Source of the DNA: Lachnospiraceae bacterium UBA7160
Lineage (GTDB): Bacteria > Bacillota > Clostridia > Lachnospirales > Lachnospiraceae
Direction: 5' to 3'
Assembly: GCA_002491565.1 (NCBI GenBank)
Contig: DKWE01000024.1
Location: 1 to 24,249, forward strand
Length of the DNA: 24,249 nt
Shown here piece after piece: positions 17,997 to 24,227 of the stretch; position 1 is the stretch's first letter, and every line of letters starts with the position of its first letter. Below the pieces are notes generated by a model, which saw only the letters and a program-made list of their open reading frames with translations, was not told the origin of the DNA and did no database searches. The position numbers were made by a program, and so were the translations under genes.

Positions 17997-20429
17997 ATGA
18001 CAGGATTAGAAATGGAGTGGTATACCATTCCGGAGTTTGCGGAGGCAGAGCCGCGCTGTCTTTACCATAAAGAAAATCAGGAAGCAGAGGACGCCAGTCC
18101 GGCGGAAGGAATGCAAAATCTGCATGTGCTGGCGCGTGCCGGGATAGCGTATGCGGCCGGAGACGGGATCGTCCGGCTGCGGATTTCCGCGGATGATTAC
18201 TATAAGCTGTATGTGAATGGGGTGTTTGCGGGACAAGGCCCGGCGCCCGGGTACCCGGAGCAATACTATTTTAATGAGCTGGATATCACGCCTCTGCTTG
18301 TGGAAGGCTGGAATGTGCTCGCGGTGCATCTGTATTACCAGGGGCTGGTGAACCGGGTGTGGAACAGCGGAGACGGAAGGTTCGGCGTGGCGTGCGAGAT
18401 TTGCCGCGGGGAACGGCGGAACGAGAGAATGCTGCAGGTGCGGGACGAACAAATACAGGGAGAGCTGAGTCGATGCAAAAAGCAGCAAGTACCGGGACAG
18501 CGGAGCCTGCAGGGGGAACTGCAAGTACCGGGACAGCGGAGCCTGCAGAGGGAACTGCGAGTACCGGGCCAGCGGAGCCTGCAGGGGGAACTGCGAGTAC
18601 CGGAAAATCGGCAGCAACAGTGTGATTTGGGTGAAATGTATGAACCAGGGGGGCCGCAGGCAGCGCCGGAGTTGCAAGGCGTTCGGCATCAGCACGAGAT
18701 CCCGGTGTGGCGGTATCAGATCTCCACTGCGTATGAGGGAGAGCCGACTGGCTACGATACACAATTTCTGGAAAACTTTGACAGCCGCTGCTGGGAGGAG
18801 GACTGGACGGATCCGGAGTATGACGACAGCGCGTGGAAGGAAATGGTGCGTATGCGGCATGCAGATTACCAGATGGTGCCGGAACCGGCAAGGCAGCTTG
18901 TGGTATACGAGCTGCAGCCCCAGACGATCCGGAAGGAGTCATCGGTCTGGATGCTGGATCTGGGGCGGGAGGTCACAGGCGGCCTCCGGCTCCGTGCGCG
19001 CGGCAGAAGCGGAAGCCGGGTGACGATTCGCATGGGCGAGGAGCTTGCAGAGGACGGAAGTGTGCGCTGGCAGATGCGGTGCGGATGCCGGTACGAAGAA
19101 GTCTGGACACTGAGGGATGGCGAATGTTCTTACGAATCGTATGACTATAAAGGATTCCGGTATGTCCAGCTGCAGTTTGAGGACGACGTGGAGCTGCTGC
19201 AGGCAGCCGCTGTGGTGCGTCATTACCCTTTAGAGGAGCAGCTCTGTACCCTGAACTGCAGTGCGCCTTATGTGCAGGATATTTTTGAAATCTGCAAAAA
19301 TGCGGTGAAGTGCGCGACTCAGGAAGGATATCTGGACTGTCCGACGCGGGAGAAAGGACAGTACCTGGGGGATGCATTTGTGACCGCGCATGCCCAGGTC
19401 TGGCTTGGCGGAACGACAGAACTGCTCCGGAAATGTATTAGCCAGTTTGCGCAGACGGCGCAGATCTGTCCTGGGCTGATGGCAGTCGCTCCGGGGAGCT
19501 TTATGCAGGAAATTGCGGATTTTTCTCTGCTGTGGCTGGAGCTGCTTTGGCTGGACTATCAGTTTACGGGAGATTGCACTTTCCTTGCAAAGTATTATCC
19601 GGCGGCAAAACAGGTGCTCGCGTATTTTCAGAAGTACGAACGGGCGGACGGGCTTCTGGAGCAGGTTGCGGAGAAATGGAATCTGGTGGACTGGCCGGAG
19701 AATCTGCGGGATGGCTATGATTTTGAGCTGAGCCGTCCGGTCGTGGCGCCCGGCTGCCACAATGTCATCAATGCGCTGTATGTCGGAGTAGTTGGCACGC
19801 TTGGAAAGATTGAGCGGCTTCTGGGCATCCCGGTTTCGTATTCCTTTGAAGAACGAAAGCAGTCATATGTTCGCGCATTTTATGACAGGGAGACCGGTCT
19901 GTTCCGGGACAGCGAGACGAGCAGTCATACGGCGCTGCATTCGAATGTCTATGCGCTGTATTTTGACCTGTGCCCGGTGGACGGGAGAGAACGGATTGCG
20001 GATTTTCTGCAGAAGAAGGGACTTTGCTGCGGCGTGCTGGTCAGCTATTTTTATCTGAAAGCGCTTGCGAGGTGCGGACGGCAGGGGGAAGTATACCGTG
20101 TGCTGGTCAATGAGAGTGAGCACGGCTGGGTCAACATGCTGCGGGAGGGCGCGACCGCCTGTATGGAGGCCTGGGGCAAAGATCAGAAATGGAATACGAG
20201 CCTGTGCCACCCGTGGGCGAGCGCGCCGATCCCGGTATTGATAGAGGATATCGCCGGATTCCAGCCGGACCCGGAGGCAGCAGAGGGCTTCCGTTTCTGC
20301 CCGCATATCCCGAAGGAAGCAGGGACATTTACACTGAACGTGCCGTTTCGCGGAAGGAGGTATGTGATTCGCACTTTTTCTGAAAATGATCCTCCGTTTC
20401 TGGAATCAGGGGAGGGGCAGGAATATTAA
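17997..20429 (+). CDS. Cytoplasmic GH78 alpha-L-rhamnosidase with a repetitive insertion
   Basis: An 810-residue glycoside hydrolase family 78 protein that removes terminal L-rhamnose from rhamnosides. There is no signal peptide, so it should act on imported substrate. An N-terminal carbohydrate-binding-like domain (about 50-135: DDYYKLYVNGVFAGQG) is followed by an unusual repeat-containing insertion (about 140-230). The linker/beta domain (WMLDLGREVTGGLRL, YDYKGFRYVQL) and the catalytic (alpha/alpha)6 domain come next. DCPTREKGQYLGD supplies D447, E452 and D459, matching the conserved GH78 D-x4-E-x6-D pattern with E452 as likely general acid. E724 in GATACMEAW is the likely general base. The ATG has GAAGGAG upstream. 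A terminator overlaps the 3' end. It supplies rhamnose for rhaB/rhaD encoded nearby. Natural substrate (plant flavonoid, glycan or saponin) is unknown. Confidence 0.88.
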   Translation: MTGLEMEWYTIPEFAEAEPRCLYHKENQEAEDASPAEGMQNLHVLARAGIAYAAGDGIVRLRISADDYYKLYVNGVFAGQGPAPGYPEQYYFNELDITPLLVEGWNVLAVHLYYQGLVNRVWNSGDGRFGVACEICRGERRNERMLQVRDEQIQGELSRCKKQQVPGQRSLQGELQVPGQRSLQRELRVPGQRSLQGELRVPENRQQQCDLGEMYEPGGPQAAPELQGVRHQHEIPVWRYQISTAYEGEPTGYDTQFLENFDSRCWEEDWTDPEYDDSAWKEMVRMRHADYQMVPEPARQLVVYELQPQTIRKESSVWMLDLGREVTGGLRLRARGRSGSRVTIRMGEELAEDGSVRWQMRCGCRYEEVWTLRDGECSYESYDYKGFRYVQLQFEDDVELLQAAAVVRHYPLEEQLCTLNCSAPYVQDIFEICKNAVKCATQEGYLDCPTREKGQYLGDAFVTAHAQVWLGGTTELLRKCISQFAQTAQICPGLMAVAPGSFMQEIADFSLLWLELLWLDYQFTGDCTFLAKYYPAAKQVLAYFQKYERADGLLEQVAEKWNLVDWPENLRDGYDFELSRPVVAPGCHNVINALYVGVVGTLGKIERLLGIPVSYSFEERKQSYVRAFYDRETGLFRDSETSSHTALHSNVYALYFDLCPVDGRERIADFLQKKGLCCGVLVSYFYLKALARCGRQGEVYRVLVNESEHGWVNMLREGATACMEAWGKDQKWNTSLCHPWASAPIPVLIEDIAGFQPDPEAAEGFRFCPHIPKEAGTFTLNVPFRGRRYVIRTFSENDPPFLESGEGQEY
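18489..18604 (+). repeat. 36-bp in-frame tandem repeat in the rhamnosidase gene
   Basis: Three nearly identical 36-bp units start at 18489, 18525 and 18561, with a partial fourth at 18597. In the gene frame each encodes VPGQRSLQGELQ or a close variant. All units are adjacent with no unique spacers. Unit gain or loss would keep the frame. Confidence 0.92.
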
Positions 20430-20450
20430 AGGTAATGAATCCTGCTTTTT
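20417..20450 (+). terminator. Rho-independent terminator overlapping the GH78 stop codon
   Basis: GCAGGA (20417-20422) pairs with TCCTGC (20440-20445), with inner ATTA/TAAT pairing, followed by five T. The stem begins inside the last codons of the rhamnosidase gene, so the gene is likely monocistronic. Confidence 0.75.
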
Positions 20451-20478
20451 GTTCGAAAAACACTTGATTAAACGAACA
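20450..20478. promoter_or_regulatory. Candidate autoregulatory operator of the HipA-like module
   Basis: Perfect arms TGTTCG (20450-20455) and CGAACA (20473-20478) flank a 17-base segment that contains the -35 box. Arm centres are 23 bases apart, about two helical turns, which suits a dimeric helix-turn-helix regulator. Confidence 0.5.
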
Positions 20479-20492
20479 TAAGCATCTATACT
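20464..20492 (+). promoter_or_regulatory. Sigma-A promoter for the HTH/HipA-like kinase operon
   Basis: TTGATT (20464-20469), exactly 17 bases and TATACT (20487-20492). The predicted leader is only about 25 bases to the start codon at 20523. Confidence 0.75.
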
Positions 20493-20522
20493 GTAAAAAA
20501 GCGCGGATGTGAGGTGGGAAAG

Positions 20523-21236
20523 ATGGAAGAAAAAGAGGCGCTCGAGCAGGAGATTGAACGTCTGAAAAAGAAAGTGAAATCCTTATCAGAAGCTTATCAA
20601 CAGGCAGTAGAGAAGCTGGAAGAGCTCCAGCAGAAGGATGCGGGACCCAAAAGAAAAGGGAGGCCATCCATCGATGAGGAAAAACAGGCAAAGATTCTTT
20701 GTATGTACCGCAAGGGAGATACCATGCGCAGGATCGCGGAGGAAGAGAACGTAGCAGTGAGTACGGTGCACAAAATTATTCGGGAGGCATCCGCGAGGTC
20801 AAGGGTCGTTTATGTCTTCGCGGACCGGGAAAAGCCTGCCACGGTGATTGATGTGTGCGGTCTGACGGAAAAAGTAAGCATTGTAAATCTGACAGACGAT
20901 CTGATAAGCCGTGCATTCGGAATCAGGGAAAACCTGAGCTGGGAAGATTATGAGGAATTTCTGGAAAGCAGATGCATGCCGCGTACCAGATATGGGATTC
21001 GGGAGGAACTGAAAAGTCTTGGACTGGATGCCTATGATCCATTTCAGATCACTGCTCTGACACGGGGACGGGTGTACGGAGATCATCAGTATCTGACCAG
21101 AATGAAGGCAGGGTTTATCCGGGATTTTGACGAGATTATGAAGAAAACCGCTGATGCAGAGACAAGGCGGGCAGAGCTTTTGGAGCTTCTCAGGCGTAGA
21201 GAAAAGGAGTGGAAGCTGGATGAAGGTGAGTACTGA
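20523..21236 (+). CDS. Hin-like HTH protein with HipA-partner-like domain (putative antitoxin/regulator)
   Basis: A 237-residue soluble protein. Residues 1-40 are a charged coiled coil. GRP at 46-48 followed by an HTH (about 52-90: IAEEENVAVSTVHKII) resembles the C-terminal DNA-binding domain of Hin-type resolvases, without any recombinase domain. Residues about 117-195 form a separate domain with the pattern W-E-D-Y-E-E-F-L-E-S-R-C-M-P-R-T-R, GLDAYDP and GDHQYL. From memory, similar domains occur in proteins encoded next to HipA-like kinases in Firmicutes, as a probable partner or antitoxin. The C-terminus is helical and charged. ATG 20523 with GAGGTGGG upstream is preferred over an in-frame GTG at 20514. 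The kinase gene overlaps its last 17 bases. An operator-like repeat spans its promoter, suggesting autoregulation. DNA binding is fairly secure; antitoxin function is inferred. Confidence 0.75.
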   Translation: MEEKEALEQEIERLKKKVKSLSEAYQQAVEKLEELQQKDAGPKRKGRPSIDEEKQAKILCMYRKGDTMRRIAEEENVAVSTVHKIIREASARSRVVYVFADREKPATVIDVCGLTEKVSIVNLTDDLISRAFGIRENLSWEDYEEFLESRCMPRTRYGIREELKSLGLDAYDPFQITALTRGRVYGDHQYLTRMKAGFIRDFDEIMKKTADAETRRAELLELLRRREKEWKLDEGEY

Positions 21237-22035
21237 TCCACGGAAACAGGAACAAAGGCTGGTCTGGACCTCCTCAAAAGGAAACCAGAATAAGTGGTGT
21301 ATCGATGGCGTTTGGTATAAAGAGGATGGCCTTGGCTATGAGGCGCTGGCGGAGGTTTTGATTTCCCGGTTACTTGAGAAGAGTAATGTTGACAATTATG
21401 TTGCTTACGATTATGAATGGCTGGACAAAAACGGGTGTCTGCGCCGGGGCTGCAGATCAAAAAGTTTTATGCTGCCGGAAGATGATAAAACGGTATCTGT
21501 GGATCGGCTTTTTCAGCTCTATTATGGAGAAAGTGCGGCGAATGCAGTTCTGAAGTTCCCGGAGATTGAGGACCGGGTTCGGTATGTAGCTGACAGTGTG
21601 GAGCGGATTACAGGGCTGAAAGATTTTGGGATCTATTTGAAAAAGGTGATCACGTTAGATGCACTGTTTCTGAATGAAGACCGCCATTTTCATAATATTG
21701 CGGTGATTCAGAAAAAGGACGGAACCTATCGGGAATGCCCGGTTTTTGACAATGGAGCATCACTTTTTTCTGATGTCACTGGAGATTATCCGCTGCGTAT
21801 GGGGCTGGAGGAGTGTTACCAAACGATACAGGCAAAACCGTTTTCTACAGATTTTGACAGGCAGCTGGATGCCTGTGACCTATTATTTGGAGGATTCCGA
21901 TTTCAGGCGAAGTTTACCATAAAAGACGTTGAGCAGATCCTTGCAGAATTTAAAGGGATCTATGAGGACGCGGTTTTATACAGAGTTCAGGAAACTATGC
22001 GGATTCAGATGAGAAAATACGCTTACTTGTTTTAA
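21220..22035 (+). CDS. HipA-like Ser/Thr kinase (putative toxin)
   Basis: A 271-residue HipA/CtkA-like kinase without the extra N-terminal subdomain of full-length HipA (about 440 residues), so a compact form comparable in layout to HipT-type kinases. K34 (WYKEDG) is the candidate ATP-binding lysine. The catalytic loop is NEDRHFHN (152-159) with D154 as candidate catalytic aspartate and N159 as metal ligand. D177 in PVFDNGASLF is the DFG-like metal-binding aspartate. All key residues are present, so it is probably active. ATG 21220 has AAGGAG ten bases upstream and lies inside the preceding gene, so translation is probably coupled. HipA phosphorylates GltX and HipT phosphorylates TrpS; the target here is unknown. 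spoIIID lies 88 bases downstream. A physiological signalling kinase is the alternative to a toxin. Confidence 0.8.
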   Translation: MKVSTDPRKQEQRLVWTSSKGNQNKWCIDGVWYKEDGLGYEALAEVLISRLLEKSNVDNYVAYDYEWLDKNGCLRRGCRSKSFMLPEDDKTVSVDRLFQLYYGESAANAVLKFPEIEDRVRYVADSVERITGLKDFGIYLKKVITLDALFLNEDRHFHNIAVIQKKDGTYRECPVFDNGASLFSDVTGDYPLRMGLEECYQTIQAKPFSTDFDRQLDACDLLFGGFRFQAKFTIKDVEQILAEFKGIYEDAVLYRVQETMRIQMRKYAYLF

Positions 22036-22086
22036 ACAGATAGAATCAAAACAGATGCATTTTAGCATGGCAGCCGGGTACCCCTG

Positions 22087-22094
22087 CATACATT
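22087..22094 (+). promoter_or_regulatory. Candidate sigma-E -10 element for spoIIID
   Basis: CATACATT fits the sigma-E -10 consensus CATACAnT and would start transcripts near 22101, before the chosen TTG start. The -35 region 14 bases upstream (GCATGGC, 22065-22071) is a poor match, so the call is tentative. Confidence 0.4.
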
Positions 22095-22123
22095 GTAAAA
22101 ACAGCCTTTCTGGGGGAATTTCC

Positions 22124-22402
22124 TTGAAGGATTACATAGAAGAACGGGTACTGACGGTGGCAGATTACATTATCGGGCATGGGACAACGGTCCGGAGCGC
22201 GGCAAAGCAGTTTCATATCTCAAAGTCAACGGTGCATCAGGATATGGTTTATAAGCTGCCGCAGATCAATCCCTCTCTGGCGGCGGAGGTCAGGAAGGTA
22301 CTGGATGTCAATAAGTCCGAGCGCCATATCCGGGGCGGCCTTGCGACGCGGAGAAAATATCTTCACACAGACAAGGAAGCTGCGGGAACGCAGGATTTTT
22401 AG
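22124..22402 (+). CDS. spoIIID: Sporulation transcriptional regulator SpoIIID
   Basis: A 92-residue DNA-binding protein matching Bacillus subtilis SpoIIID (93 residues) along most of its length: DYIEER start, HTH at about 22-42 (TVRSAAKQFHISKSTVHQD), LPQINPSLAAEVRKVLD and the basic RHIRGGLATRRKYL segment. SpoIIID acts in the mother cell under sigma-E and remodels that regulon during sporulation. The TTG start is chosen because it gives the family N-terminus and has GGGGGA upstream; ATGs further up (22055, 22067) add a non-conserved extension and lie before the candidate sigma-E promoter. The last codons and stop fall inside an intergenic repeat (22379-22417), so the C-terminal tail differs from the family. 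In B. subtilis the gene lies beside spoIIQ and mbl, which are not seen here. Confidence 0.9.
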   Translation: MKDYIEERVLTVADYIIGHGTTVRSAAKQFHISKSTVHQDMVYKLPQINPSLAAEVRKVLDVNKSERHIRGGLATRRKYLHTDKEAAGTQDF

Positions 22403-22417
22403 CTGTTCCGACCTTCT
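22379..22417 (+). repeat. Intergenic repeat copy B, overlapping the 3' end of spoIIID
   Basis: The stretch GCTGCGGGAACGCAGG, then ATTTTTAGCTGTTCCGACC, closely matches copy A at 17811-17850. GGAAC and GTTCC within it are complementary. The spoIIID stop codon TAG (22400-22402) falls inside the repeat. Confidence 0.55.
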
Positions 22418-22801
22418 GCAGACTCACTATGCGGGCTTTCAAACATTTCGGTGTACTTCTTCTGGCAATGGCGGGTCAAATTGTAACTGAAGTGCTGCAG
22501 TAACAGGTTTAACGTTTTTCCTTTTGCGCTTGACAAGCCGGGCGGATTCGTAGTACCCTAAAAGCAGTGATTCAGCAGCCGGTTGAACGACAGATATAAG
22601 GTATCTATGAGCGGATGGTGCGTTCGGATGTCGCGAATGGAATGCGATTGGTTTGAACACCGTAACGATCAAGTGCTGCTGGAAAGTGACAAACCGGGCA
22701 GGCAAATCTGTTTGCTGCGCTTTGGATGCTTCCAAAAGGGAATGCCGGACTGGAGGGCAGGCAGGTTTACCGGGGCAGGAACGACGAGATGAGGGGGAGC
22801 C
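22403..22801. other. 399-bp region between spoIIID and the LacI regulator
   Basis: It contains the rest of repeat copy B, an AACGTTTTTCC motif at about 22511-22521, a candidate promoter at 22530-22559, a GCAAA/TTTGC inverted repeat at 22702-22715 and a leader of roughly 235 bases. No supported gene; a short Cys/Trp-containing frame (22607-22792) is not convincing. Confidence 0.5.
22530..22559 (+). promoter_or_regulatory. Candidate promoter for the LacI-family gene
   Basis: A perfect TTGACA (22530-22535), an 18-base spacer and TACCCT (22554-22559), a weak -10. A LacI-type motif lies just upstream of the -35, suggesting possible autoregulation. Confidence 0.4.
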
Positions 22802-23857
22802 ATGGCAGTAACGTTAAAGGAGATCGCGCAGAGCTGCAACGTTTCGGTGACAACCGTTTCCAACATTCTGAACGGCAAGCCGAAGGTGAGTGAAGAGACA
22901 AAGAAGAAGGTACTTGAGGTAATTGACACACTTGGCTATCAGCCGAATTATTTTGCTCAGGGGCTGCGGCGGCAGAAGACGATGAACATTGGCATCAGTG
23001 CGGAGGACCTCGCGCAGTTCACCAGCCCGGACATCATCGAGGGCATTACAGACTGGTGTGAAAATAAGGGCTACCATATGCTGCTTCAGAATCTGCGGTT
23101 ATATGCCCGCTGGGGTGATACGTGGTATGATAAGCCGGAGCTGATTAAGACTGTTCTGGACCCTGCAATGAGGGAATTTTCCTCGATCAAGGTCGATGGC
23201 CTGATTTATGTCGCAGGTCATGAGCGGAAGATCAGTTATCTCCCTGGCAATGTGGAGATACCGATGGTGCTTGCCTACTGCCGCTCCGATAACTGTATTT
23301 CCTCTGTGGAAGTGGACGATGAGAGAAGCGCCTATGAGGTGGTAAAGTACATACTGAGCCAGGGACATAAAAGGATCGGTGTGGTGAGCGGATGCTCTGA
23401 CAACCTGCATTCGATCGCCCGCCTGCTCGGATATCAGAAGGCTCTGTACGAGGCAGGGGTCCTGTACAATCCCAATTGGGTCAAATTCGGGGACTGGGTG
23501 CCCGAAAAGGCGTATCAGGCAGCCGGAGAACTGATCAGGGAGGGCGTGACTGCGATCTTCTGTATGTCAGACTGGATGGCAGGCGGTGTCTATCACTGCA
23601 TTGAGGACCACGGCCTGAAGGCAGGAAGGGATATTGCGGTCACAGGCTTTGACAATGAGCGTGCAGCCTGCTGGTATATCCCACGGCTTACAAGCAGTGC
23701 GCTTCCGCTGAATGAGGTGGGAAGAGAGGCGGCAAGAATGCTGCTGGAACGCCTTTCGCGCCAGGACCAGGAGGAGGCTGCTCCCATTGTGCCGGAGCAT
23801 ATTCGGATTCCGTGTCATCTGTACATCCGCAATTCTGTCCACAAATTGCAGGAATAG
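22802..23857 (+). CDS. LacI-family transcriptional regulator
   Basis: A 351-residue repressor-type protein. The N-terminal HTH (about 4-26: LKEIAQSCNVSVTTVSNILNG) and hinge (VIDTLGYQPNYFAQGL) are typical LacI/GalR. The rest is a periplasmic-binding-protein-like sensor domain with VDGLIYV, SVEVDDERSAYEVVKYILSQGHKRIGVVSG, AIFCMSDWMAGGV and the usual GFDN motif. It is slightly longer than the family average. The ATG has GAGGGGGAG immediately upstream. Its effector is probably a sugar or sugar phosphate, but which one cannot be told. A similar AACGTTTT motif upstream of this gene and upstream of the outward promoter at 24199 suggests it controls itself and the genes beyond the right edge. Confidence 0.93.
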   Translation: MAVTLKEIAQSCNVSVTTVSNILNGKPKVSEETKKKVLEVIDTLGYQPNYFAQGLRRQKTMNIGISAEDLAQFTSPDIIEGITDWCENKGYHMLLQNLRLYARWGDTWYDKPELIKTVLDPAMREFSSIKVDGLIYVAGHERKISYLPGNVEIPMVLAYCRSDNCISSVEVDDERSAYEVVKYILSQGHKRIGVVSGCSDNLHSIARLLGYQKALYEAGVLYNPNWVKFGDWVPEKAYQAAGELIREGVTAIFCMSDWMAGGVYHCIEDHGLKAGRDIAVTGFDNERAACWYIPRLTSSALPLNEVGREAARMLLERLSRQDQEEAAPIVPEHIRIPCHLYIRNSVHKLQE

Positions 23858-23869
23858 AAGGAAAGCGGT

Positions 23870-23979
23870 GAAGAGATGCCGCAAATTGTTAGGAAACTAC
23901 AGACACTGGCATTTGTCTGATCAGACGTATGCGGGGTCCTGCAGATTCTGGCAATTTAGCGACATCTCTTCTTTTTTTT
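23870..23979 (+). terminator. Large structured terminator after the LacI gene
   Basis: GAAGAGATG (23870-23878) pairs perfectly with CATCTCTTC (23963-23971), followed by eight T. The stem continues inward with GC/GC and AAATTG (23883-23888) / CAATTT (23952-23957). Inside lie CAGACA (23900-23905) / TGTCTG (23914-23919) and the overlapping alternative palindrome GTCTGATCAGAC (23915-23926). It closes about 85 bases, much larger than a usual terminator loop. Confidence 0.75.
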
Positions 23980-24065
23980 ATGATTAAAAACGATACACTC
24001 AAAATTGCATTTTTCGGGAAAATTATTCATATTTTCCACGTTATCTCCACTCTGAAAGCAAAAAG

Positions 24066-24080
24066 AGAAAAACGTTTTCT
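24066..24080. promoter_or_regulatory. Candidate LacI-family operator
   Basis: AGAAAAACGTTTTCT is a near-perfect inverted repeat with a central CG, the general form of LacI-family operators. It shares AACGTTTT with the sequence at about 22511-22518 upstream of the regulator gene. Confidence 0.4.
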
Positions 24081-24198
24081 GATACAAGCATACGCGACTT
24101 GTAAAAGAAGAAAACCGCAAAACAAAGAAATATACACAATTTTTGAAAAATATATTTGTATAAATATAACAAAAATAACAATAAAATCAATTATTTGG

Positions 24199-24227
24199 TT
24201 GACAACGAAAAGAAAAGTGCTTATCAT
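24199..24227 (+). promoter_or_regulatory. Consensus sigma-A promoter reading out of the window
   Basis: TTGACA (24199-24204), exactly 17 bases and TATCAT (24222-24227), preceded by A/T-rich DNA. It probably drives a strongly expressed operon beyond the right edge, likely a target of the LacI-family protein. Confidence 0.8.

Noticed and set aside
18489..18604. 36-bp repeats resembling a short CRISPR array
   Set aside because: Units are directly adjacent with no unique spacers, lie in frame inside a GH78 gene, and no cas gene is present.
18359..18625. Forward frame with Thr/Gly/Ala/Glu/Pro repeats inside the GH78 gene
   Set aside because: No ribosome site or domain; open only because the 36-bp unit has no stops. 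Kept only as part of the frame-switch question.
20514..20522. GTG start for the HTH protein
   Set aside because: It sits within the ribosome-binding sequence used by the ATG at 20523 and has none of its own.
20523..21236. Site-specific recombinase of the resolvase/invertase family
   Set aside because: Only the GRP-HTH part resembles Hin; there is no serine recombinase catalytic domain and no flanking recombination sites.
22607..22792. Possible 61-residue protein upstream of the LacI gene
   Set aside because: Only a weak AAGG site, no family resemblance, and it overlaps the likely untranslated leader.
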